Positions 58,789 through 64,000 of a DNA stretch of 64,000 bases are shown piece by piece (position 1 is the first letter of the stretch; each line of letters begins with the position of its first letter). Made by a program: the position numbers and the translations under genes. Below the pieces are notes generated by a model that worked only from the letters and a program-made list of their open reading frames with translations, did no database searches and was not told the DNA's origin. The stretch comes from Actinomycetes bacterium (lineage in GTDB: Bacteria; Actinomycetota; Acidimicrobiia; Acidimicrobiales; CADCSY01): the NCBI GenBank assembly GCA_025464025.1, contig JAODBP010000260.1, positions 1 to 64,000 on the forward strand. The letters run 5' to 3'.

Positions 58789-59447
58789 TACCCGGCCTCG
58801 AACCGGAGCACGGCGTCGCCGACGGTGATCGTGTCGCCGTCCTCGAGCTTGCGCTCGGTGACGGGGGCACCGTTCACCCGGGTGCCGTTGGTCGAACCCA
58901 GGTCGACGACCGTCCACCCCCCGGCCACCGGCCGGATCTCGGCGTGGCGGCGGCTCACGCTGGTGTCGCTGACGCGGACGCCGGCATCGGTGGCCCGGCC
59001 GATGGTGACGGGCTGGTCGGCCAGCGGGAAGCGCCGGCCGTCGTCGGCGACGACCGAACCGCCGGAGGTGCCGCCGGCCCCCTCCTTGAAGCGAGCGGAG
59101 AGGCCGAAGGAGCCGACGCCGAGCTCGTCGTCGCGCTTGAGCAGGACCTCGACCGGCCCCATGAAGACGTAGCTCTGCTCGCGGGCGTGGTTGCGGGCCT
59201 CGTCGGCCAGCGCCCGGAGGAGGCTCTCCTCGATCTCGGCGAACTGGGCGTGATCGTCCGGGCCCAGCGTGATCGTGAAGTGGTTGGGCGCGGCCACGTT
59301 GCCCTGCACGTTGACCGTGCGCTGGTCGTCCATCTCCCGGATGAGCCGGCGGCCCAGCTCGACCGGGCGCAGCGACGACTTGAAGGCGCGTGCGAACACG
59401 CCCTCTACGAGCCGCTCCAGGCGTCGTTCGAACCCCTTCAGGCCCAT
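58788..59447 (-). CDS. fhaA: FHA domain protein with DUF3662, FhaA
   Basis: 219 aa. An N-terminal DUF3662 domain (res 1-115, with FERRLERLVEGVFARAF and MDDQRTVNVQGNVAAPNHF) and a C-terminal FHA domain (VTIGRATDAGVRVSDTSVSR, DLGSTNGTRVNG). It is shorter than mycobacterial FhaA, which has a long linker between the two. It binds phosphorylated MviN/MurJ-like pseudokinase partners in relatives. First gene of the minus-strand PknB cluster. Confidence 0.94.
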   Translation of the reverse strand: MGLKGFERRLERLVEGVFARAFKSSLRPVELGRRLIREMDDQRTVNVQGNVAAPNHFTITLGPDDHAQFAEIEESLLRALADEARNHAREQSYVFMGPVEVLLKRDDELGVGSFGLSARFKEGAGGTSGGSVVADDGRRFPLADQPVTIGRATDAGVRVSDTSVSRRHAEIRPVAGGWTVVDLGSTNGTRVNGAPVTERKLEDGDTITVGDAVLRFEAG

Positions 59448-59518
59448 CGAGCGGAGACACTACCCAGCAACCCCTGTGGGGACGCCCGCCCTCGTGCGCT
59501 AACCTCACCGAGCTTCTC

Positions 59519-59604
59519 GGGCGAGTGGCGGAATGGCAGACGCGCTGGCTTCAGGTGCCAGTGTCCGTAAGGACGTGGGGGTTCAAGTCCCCCCTCGCCC
59601 ACCA
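59519..59604 (+). tRNA. leuT: tRNA-Leu (CAG)
   Basis: 86-nt class II tRNA. Acceptor GGGCGAG pairs with CTCGCCC, anticodon stem CTGGC/GCCAG closes TTCAGGT with CAG at 59552-59554, long variable arm TGTCCGTAAGGACG, encoded CCA. A -10-like TAACCT lies at 59500-59505. Position upstream of fhaA matches leuT in mycobacteria. Confidence 0.97.
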
Positions 59605-59610
59605 GACCGG

Positions 59611-59636
59611 AGACCCCCGCGCTGCGGGGGTCTTTC
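59611..59636 (+). terminator. Rho-independent terminator of tRNA-Leu
   Basis: AGACCCCCGC (59611-59620) pairs perfectly with GCGGGGGTCT (59624-59633) around GCT, followed by TT(C). A 10-bp GC stem plus short T run 7 nt after the tRNA end is a strong terminator. It also lies 11 bp from the end of the convergent dioxygenase gene. Confidence 0.88.
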
Positions 59637-59646
59637 GCGCTGCTGG

Positions 59647-60525
59647 CTAGCGGGAAGCGACCGGTTGGTGGCCCCAGGTGCTGATGCGGTCGTAGCACCG
59701 GTTCCCGTCCCAGTCCTCGGTGACGAGGCGGGCGCCGTGGCCGACCTCGACCTGGAAGCCGGCCGGGGACGCCACGTAGAAGCTGAACATCTGGTCGTTC
59801 GGGTGGTGCCCGAGGCCGCTGGCGATGACGGAGCCGGCGTTCCAGGCTCGGTCGAACGCGTGCCCGACGTCGTCGCGGTCGGCGACCTCGACCATGAGGT
59901 GGTGCAGCCGCTGGGGCAGCTCGAACGGCGCGCGGGCCAGGGCAAGGGAGTGGTGCCGTGCGTTGCAGTGGTAGAAGCGGATCTCGAGCTCGATGCCGGC
60001 GGCGATCTCGGTGTCGACCCAGTCGGTTTGGCGCAGCCCGAGTCCCTCGGTGACGAAGTCGTGCGATGCCTCGAACGCCGTGGTCGCGAACACGACGTGG
60101 CCCAGGCCCTCGTCCCCGGTGACGAACCCGCCCTGCACCAGCGGCGACGCGAATGGACGGCTGGCTCCAGCGAGGCCGTGGGCGATCTCGACCCGGACGC
60201 CCCATGGCGAGTCGACGTAGGCCAGTCGGTCGACCCGGCGGGCATCCGCTTCGGCCTCGGTGGCGAGCGCGACGGGGTAGCCGGCCGCCTCGAGTCGGGC
60301 CACGGTCGCGGCCCAGGCATCCGGGCCGGAGGCTTCGAGGCCGATGAACGTGGCATCGCCGGAGGGCCCCTCGGTCGCGACGATCCGCTGCGCCTTGTCG
60401 TCGTTGCGCCAGGTGGAGGGACGGTCACCCGGCTCGAGGCCCACGACCTCGGTGAGGAAGCGGTCGAGGGCCGGGACGTCCGGGACCTCGACGCCGAGGT
60501 AGCCGAGCTGGAGGTCACCCAGCAC
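59647..60525 (-). CDS. Two-domain extradiol dioxygenase (VOC family, BphC-like)
   Basis: 292 aa. Two vicinal-oxygen-chelate repeats. The C-terminal iron site has His in GHVVFA, His in RLHHLMVEV, and Glu in FQVEVGHG. Such enzymes open catechol rings next to the hydroxyls with Fe(II) and O2. The next genes in the operon are an FAH-type hydrolase and a PPOX protein, so it fits meta-cleavage degradation of an aromatic or steroid ring. The start overlaps the FAH stop by 11 bp. Confidence 0.85.
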   Translation of the reverse strand: MLGDLQLGYLGVEVPDVPALDRFLTEVVGLEPGDRPSTWRNDDKAQRIVATEGPSGDATFIGLEASGPDAWAATVARLEAAGYPVALATEAEADARRVDRLAYVDSPWGVRVEIAHGLAGASRPFASPLVQGGFVTGDEGLGHVVFATTAFEASHDFVTEGLGLRQTDWVDTEIAAGIELEIRFYHCNARHHSLALARAPFELPQRLHHLMVEVADRDDVGHAFDRAWNAGSVIASGLGHHPNDQMFSFYVASPAGFQVEVGHGARLVTEDWDGNRCYDRISTWGHQPVASR

Positions 60526-61384
60526 GGCTCGCTCCCGCGGCGATGAAGCTGGTGCGGATGGTGCCGATGCCGCCGATCCAGCTCTCGAGGGTGTCGCCGG
60601 GCTGGAGGAAGCGAGGCGGGGTGCGCGAGACGCCGACGCCGTCGGGTGTGCCGGTGAAGATGAGGTCGCCCGGGAGCAGCGGCACCACCGCGGACAGTTC
60701 AGCGATCAGCTCTGGCACCCCGAAGACCAGGTCGCTGGTGCGGGCGTCCTGCACCGTCTCGCCGTCGATGCTGCACCCGAGCGCCAGGTCGTCGGGATCA
60801 TCCAGCTCGTCGGGTGTGACGAGCCAGGGACCGACGGGCGCGAAGCCGCGGTGGGACTTGCCCAGGCTGAACTGGCCGCCGGCGGCGAACTGCAAGGTCC
60901 GGTCCGACAGGTCCTGACCGACGGTCAGGCCGGCGACGTGCGACCAGGCCGCGCCGGTGGTGACCCGGTCGGCGCGCCGCCCGATCACGACCACGAGCTC
61001 CACCTCCCAGTCGACGGTGCCGTTGGGGAGCTCGACTTCGGCGAACGGTCCGGTGATGCAGGCCGGGAACTTGGTGAACGTGGCCGGCACGGTGGGAAGG
61101 TCCATGCCCGACTCGGCGGCATGTGACCGGTAGTTGAGCCCGATGCCGAACACCTGCCGCGGCGTGGGCACCGGTGCCCGTAGCCGGCGGTGGTCGATCG
61201 CGACGGTTGTCGCCGGAGCCGGGTCGAGGTCGGCGACGAAGGCCCGCAACGCACCCCAGTCCTCGTAGAGGACCTGCACGTCGGGCCCGAACCTGCCGCC
61301 GGACACCTCGGCGACGTCGACGCCGCGATCGTCGGTGCCCGGCAGGACCAGGGTCGCCCGGCCGTCGAGGTCGGCGAGCCTCAC
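60515..61384 (-). CDS. Fumarylacetoacetate hydrolase family protein
   Basis: 289 aa from GTG 61384. FAH fold: IGLNYRSHAAESG, metal ligands in the VDWEVELVVVIG region and DLSDRTLQF, and LLPGDLIFTGTPDGVG near the end. It hydrates or hydrolyses acyl-pyruvate type ring-cleavage products. Overlaps of 4 bp with the PPOX gene before it and 11 bp with the dioxygenase after it make one operon. The long upstream frame on this strand is a shadow. Confidence 0.88.
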   Translation of the reverse strand: MRLADLDGRATLVLPGTDDRGVDVAEVSGGRFGPDVQVLYEDWGALRAFVADLDPAPATTVAIDHRRLRAPVPTPRQVFGIGLNYRSHAAESGMDLPTVPATFTKFPACITGPFAEVELPNGTVDWEVELVVVIGRRADRVTTGAAWSHVAGLTVGQDLSDRTLQFAAGGQFSLGKSHRGFAPVGPWLVTPDELDDPDDLALGCSIDGETVQDARTSDLVFGVPELIAELSAVVPLLPGDLIFTGTPDGVGVSRTPPRFLQPGDTLESWIGGIGTIRTSFIAAGASRAG

Positions 61385-61950
61385 GCCGACACCTCGGTCG
61401 GGTCCGGTGCGTCCCAGGGCATGGAGGCCGAGACCCAGTGGGTGACCGCCTCGGCCTGATCGTTGGCGTGGAGGTGCCGGGGTGGCTGGGCGAACGTGGT
61501 GTAGGGCCGGCAGCGCAGCACGACCCGGTGCTCCTCGTCCGCCATGGCGGCGACGAACGGCCGGGCGTCCTCGGGCAACGCCTCGCCGGACATGCGGCCG
61601 GCGGCCGCCATCATCACGTCGACCACCAGATCGGGGTCGTCGTCGACGACCGCGTCGCAGTACACCTGGAGGTAGGCCACCGGCCAGTTCTCGTCGAGCA
61701 CGCACAGGCTGGCCTTGCCCTCCCGGGCCACGACCTTGGCCTTGCTCCGGTCGCGCATCGTCGACACCAGCAGCTCGTCGCCGTCGGTCGGCACGTAGTA
61801 CACGATCGACATCGCCGGCCCGTCCGCCCTGCGAGTCGTCCCGAAGACGCAGGTGCGATGGGTGAGGACGAACGCCCGGCGCTCCGAGGGGAGCATGTCG
61901 CGGTCCGTCGGTGGGGTGAACGGCGTGGCTGCCAGTGGCAAGATCCTCAT
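61381..61950 (-). CDS. Pyridoxamine 5'-phosphate oxidase family protein
   Basis: 189 aa. AFVLTHRTCVFGTTRRADGPAMSIVYYV, LLVSTMRDRSKAKVVAREGKASLCVLDE and VYCDAVVDDDPDLV mark the split barrel. It is first in the PPOX-FAH-dioxygenase operon and may reduce or bind flavin for ring oxidation. ATG 61950 is the outer end of the palindrome shared with the TetR gene; the upstream frame to 62109 overlaps that gene and is a shadow. Confidence 0.8.
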   Translation of the reverse strand: MRILPLAATPFTPPTDRDMLPSERRAFVLTHRTCVFGTTRRADGPAMSIVYYVPTDGDELLVSTMRDRSKAKVVAREGKASLCVLDENWPVAYLQVYCDAVVDDDPDLVVDVMMAAAGRMSGEALPEDARPFVAAMADEEHRVVLRCRPYTTFAQPPRHLHANDQAEAVTHWVSASMPWDAPDPTEVSA

Positions 61951-61969
61951 GTTATCGAATGATAACATG
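61948..61969. promoter_or_regulatory. 22-bp inverted repeat spanning both divergent start codons
   Basis: CATGTTATC-GAAT-GATAACATG: 9-bp perfect arms, 4-bp centre. The left arm contains the PPOX start codon (complement of CAT at 61948-61950) and the right arm the TetR ATG (61967-61969). A bound TetR dimer would cover the translation starts of both genes. Confidence 0.75.
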
Positions 61970-62617
61970 ACGGTCGTGCGCCGGACCAGGGAGAACATCC
62001 GACAGCAACTGCTCGACGCCGCGCTCGTCGAGTTCGGCGCCAAGGGCTTCGATGGCGCGTCGACGCGATCGATCGCCCAGCGGGCCGACGCCCACCAGCC
62101 GCAGATCAACTACCACTTCGACTCCAAGGAGGCCCTGTGGTTCGCGGCGGTCGAGCACCTCTTCACGGAGCTCGGCGAAGCGCTGGGTGGCCTGGCGTTC
62201 CCCACCGAAGGCGATGATCCCGACGCGCTCGCCGTTGCGTTCGCGGAGGCCGTACGCCGCTTCGTCCGCTTCGCCGCCGCCCACCCGCAGCTGAACCAGA
62301 TCATGGTCCACGAGGCGACCGAGGACAGCGAGCGGCTCCGTTGGATGGTCGACCGTCACGTCCGGCCGCTGTACGACGCGATTCGGATCGGGTGGGAGCG
62401 GCTGCGCGAGGCCGGCATCGCTGCGCCGATCGATCCGGCGATGGTGCACTACGTGATCGTCGGCGCCGCGTCGCTGCCGTTCGTCAACGCGCCCGAGGCC
62501 CGCCTCCTCACCGGGGTCGAGCCGACCGATCCGATCTGGGTGGAGGCGCACGCCGCTGGCCTGGTCGCGACCCTCCTGCCCGGGCTGCCGGGTGGCCGCG
62601 CTGCGCCGCGGCCGTGA
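61967..62617 (+). CDS. TetR family transcriptional regulator
   Basis: 216 aa. TetR HTH in res about 10-55: RENIRQQLLDAALVEFGAKGFDGASTRSIAQRADAH in pieces, with YHFDSKEALWFAAVE following. The ligand domain (res 60-200) is helical. It is divergent from the ring-cleavage operon, with a 22-bp palindrome between; it likely represses both itself and the operon until an aromatic inducer is bound. ATG 61967 is the only start inside the palindrome. Confidence 0.9.
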   Translation: MTVVRRTRENIRQQLLDAALVEFGAKGFDGASTRSIAQRADAHQPQINYHFDSKEALWFAAVEHLFTELGEALGGLAFPTEGDDPDALAVAFAEAVRRFVRFAAAHPQLNQIMVHEATEDSERLRWMVDRHVRPLYDAIRIGWERLREAGIAAPIDPAMVHYVIVGAASLPFVNAPEARLLTGVEPTDPIWVEAHAAGLVATLLPGLPGGRAAPRP

Positions 62618-62654
62618 CGTCGCCATCGCCGGCACGCCGACGAGCTCATCCAGG

Positions 62655-62678
62655 GTTGTTCTCCGGGGCGTGGGGTAT
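62655..62678 (+). promoter_or_regulatory. SigB/SigF-like promoter
   Basis: GTTGTT (62655-62660) and GGGTAT (62673-62678) are 12 bp apart, resembling the general stress sigma-factor pattern GTTT-N(12-15)-GGGTAT. The MEDS gene starts 10 bp later, at 62688, so the transcript would be nearly leaderless. Confidence 0.4.
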
Positions 62679-62687
62679 CCCGGGGCC

Positions 62688-63491
62688 GTGGCTGCACATC
62701 AAGACGACCTTCGCGACGCAGGTGACCGGCACCTCGTCGCCTTCTACGACACCGATGGGTACCTCACCGATGGGGTCGTGCGCTTCGTCCGCAAGGCCCT
62801 CATCGACGGCGACGCCGCGCTGGTGGTCGCCACCGCCGCCCACCGCCGCCAGTTCGCCGCCGCCCTGGAGGACGGTGGCCTCGACACGGCGACGGCGATC
62901 CACGAAGGCCGGCTCGTCCTGCTCGACGCCGAGACGACCATCCAGGGGTTCCTCGTCGACGGCGCGCCCGACCGGACCCTGTTCCGGGGCAGCATGGCCG
63001 CGCTCATCACCGCCGCCGCCGATGGGCATCGCCAGGTGCGGGTCTACGGCGAGATGGTCGCCCTGCTGTGGGCATGGGGCAACGCGGCGGCGGCGATCGC
63101 GCTCGAGGACCTCTGGAACGAGCTGGCCGGCGACCACCCGTTCTCCCTGTTGTGCGCCTACCCGCTCCACGACGTCGCGTCGGGCGACTCGGAGGCCTTC
63201 CTCACCGTCTGCCGCCAGCACTCGGTGGTCCTCCCCAACGAGGGCTTCCGGGGCGGGGCGGAGTGGGAGGGCCGCCGCCACGCCGTCCTGGAGACCGGCT
63301 CCCTCGTCGGCCCCGCGGTCGGCGACGACGGCGCCGAGGGCGAGGGCACTGGCTTCGTGATGACGGTCGTCGAGCAGATCCGCACCGGCATCATCGACCG
63401 GGGCAACGAGCTCCTGGAGGACGCCCGGCGCACCATCGATGCGATCGATGCGCTCGTCACCCCCGACGGCGCCGCCGAGCTCGTCGAGTAG
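62688..63491 (+). CDS. MEDS domain (DcmR-like sensory) protein
   Basis: 267 aa from GTG 62688. HLVAFYDTDGYLTDGVVRFV, then DAALVVATAAHRRQF, RVYGEMVALLWAWGNAAAAI and PFSLLCAYP follow the MEDS pattern (methanogen/methylotroph, DcmR sensory domain), a degenerate RecA-like module that binds a ligand and occurs in stress and one-carbon regulators. No HTH is attached, so it may act by protein contact, like an anti-sigma-related sensor. The frame could start at 62592, overlapping tetR. Confidence 0.75.
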   Translation: MAAHQDDLRDAGDRHLVAFYDTDGYLTDGVVRFVRKALIDGDAALVVATAAHRRQFAAALEDGGLDTATAIHEGRLVLLDAETTIQGFLVDGAPDRTLFRGSMAALITAAADGHRQVRVYGEMVALLWAWGNAAAAIALEDLWNELAGDHPFSLLCAYPLHDVASGDSEAFLTVCRQHSVVLPNEGFRGGAEWEGRRHAVLETGSLVGPAVGDDGAEGEGTGFVMTVVEQIRTGIIDRGNELLEDARRTIDAIDALVTPDGAAELVE

Positions 63492-63501
63492 GCCTCGCGG
63501 C

Positions 63502-63813
63502 TCAGCCGGGGCCGAGGAGGCGCTCGGCCTCTTCCACCCGGCTGGTGAGCCGGGGCACCTTGCGGCCGGCGTCGGTGCTGGAGATCACCGTGCGACCCAC
63601 GACGGCGGCCTGGCGCAGGCTGGCCACGGTGCCGGCCTCGGCCTGGTCGGCCTCCTTGCCCGTTGGGTTCGTCGCCATGAGCCGGGCGGCGCCCATCTTG
63701 GCCTCGGCGGCGAGGGCCGAGTGCTCCGGGTGGCGCCCGAGGAACTCCGCGGCGGACGCGAGCGCCTCCTCGAGGTTCATCTTGACCTTCTTGGCGTCGC
63801 GCACGGTCGTCAT
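63502..63813 (-). CDS. Hypothetical helical protein, 103 aa
   Basis: Helix-rich and Ala-rich: MNLEEALASAAEFLGRHPEH, AALAAEAKMGAARLMATNP, EAGTVASLRQAAVVGRT, and a C-terminal RVEEAERLLG. TPR-like spacing is faint. No family is recognised. It ends 10 bp from the MEDS gene tail to tail. ATG 63813 is used; ATG 63780 is a possible later start. Confidence 0.55.
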   Translation of the reverse strand: MTTVRDAKKVKMNLEEALASAAEFLGRHPEHSALAAEAKMGAARLMATNPTGKEADQAEAGTVASLRQAAVVGRTVISSTDAGRKVPRLTSRVEEAERLLGPG

Positions 63814-63855
63814 GGGTCGACCGTACTCCCGGGCGCCATCCGGCGGCCTCGCGTG

Positions 63856-64000
63856 TCAGGCCTTGCGCACCACGTCGCCCTGGCGGATCGCGCCGGCGAC
63901 GACGACGCGGGTGTTGATGCCGCGAAGCCGGAGGCGGAGGCCGTCGGGCGAGTTCACGAAGCGGGCTGCGTCCATGCCGAACCGGTCGGCGAACTTGGCG
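63856..64000 (-). CDS. C-terminal part of a MOSC-like domain protein (5' end outside window)
   Basis: The last 47 codons of a minus-strand gene: KFADRFGMDAARFVNSPDGL, then RLRLRGINTRVVVAGAIRQG and DVVRKA before TGA. This resembles the end of MOSC domains, which carry sulfur from molybdenum-cofactor-type proteins. The fragment is short, so the family call is provisional. Confidence 0.45.
   Translation of the reverse strand, partial: AKFADRFGMDAARFVNSPDGLRLRLRGINTRVVVAGAIRQGDVVRKA

Overview
The window is very GC-rich DNA from an actinobacterium. Two blocks place it near the replication origin. The left end carries a DUF3566 membrane protein followed by tRNA-Ile. The right end carries crgA, trpG/pabA, pknB, pbpA, rodA/ftsW, a PP2C phosphatase, fhaB, fhaA and tRNA-Leu. 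From general knowledge this is the ori-proximal order of mycobacteria and relatives. FMN/F420-type split-barrel proteins, a FliA/WhiG-type sigma factor and many short leaderless starts fit a deep-branching class such as Acidimicrobiia; that assignment is inference.

Layout. 0-3.4 kb: gyrA-like tail, TadE-like/M15 peptidase fusion, DUF3566, a divergent IclR regulator/amidohydrolase pair around a palindrome, and tRNA-Ile. 3.5-10.9 kb: an isoprenylcysteine-methyltransferase-like gene, a decayed tRNA 3' half, and a catabolic cluster (SCP2-PhyH dioxygenase, three SDRs, an aminotransferase, two SnoaL-like proteins, a saccharopine-dehydrogenase-like oxidoreductase). 10.9-20.3 kb: FliA-type sigma factor, FlgN-like protein, a small putative regulator, a lipase-like lipoprotein, a membrane acyltransferase-like protein, LigC, an Fpg/Nei glycosylase, a metallopeptidase, a nitroreductase and an RNA methyltransferase. 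20.4-23.7 kb: a toxin/immunity-like island ending at tRNA-Ala. 23.8-31.3 kb: LacI regulator plus a sugar-type ABC transporter operon with a VanX-like dipeptidase and an amidase.

31.3-43.3 kb: HxlR regulator with three PPOX-fold genes, methyltransferases, a second amidohydrolase, a RibD-like reductase, a HAD dehalogenase, a tandem SnoaL protein, a response regulator with two degenerate kinases, and more PPOX-fold genes. 43.3-44.5 kb: a largely non-coding stretch with two copies of a long direct repeat around a tiny membrane protein gene. 44.5-51.2 kb: GAF-GGDEF-EAL protein, acyl-CoA synthetase, sensor kinase, and a thiolase-fold protein lacking its catalytic residues. 51.3-59.6 kb: the cell-division/Ser-Thr kinase cluster. 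59.6-64 kb: an aromatic-ring-cleavage-like operon (extradiol dioxygenase, FAH hydrolase, PPOX protein) divergent from a TetR regulator, then a MEDS protein, a hypothetical protein and a partial MOSC-like gene.

The most notable system is at 20.4-23.6 kb. A small protein has an N-terminal LQRxAGN motif, as in polymorphic-toxin and contractile-injection-system cargo proteins, and a C-terminal half that reads as a guanyl-specific ribonuclease. It overlaps by 4 bp a gene for a barstar-like protein. Facing this pair, a second LQRxAGN protein overlaps a DcrB-like gene. The next most interesting region is the duplicated 245-308 nt non-coding element at 43.4-44.4 kb, which contains a 50-nt block identical in both copies.
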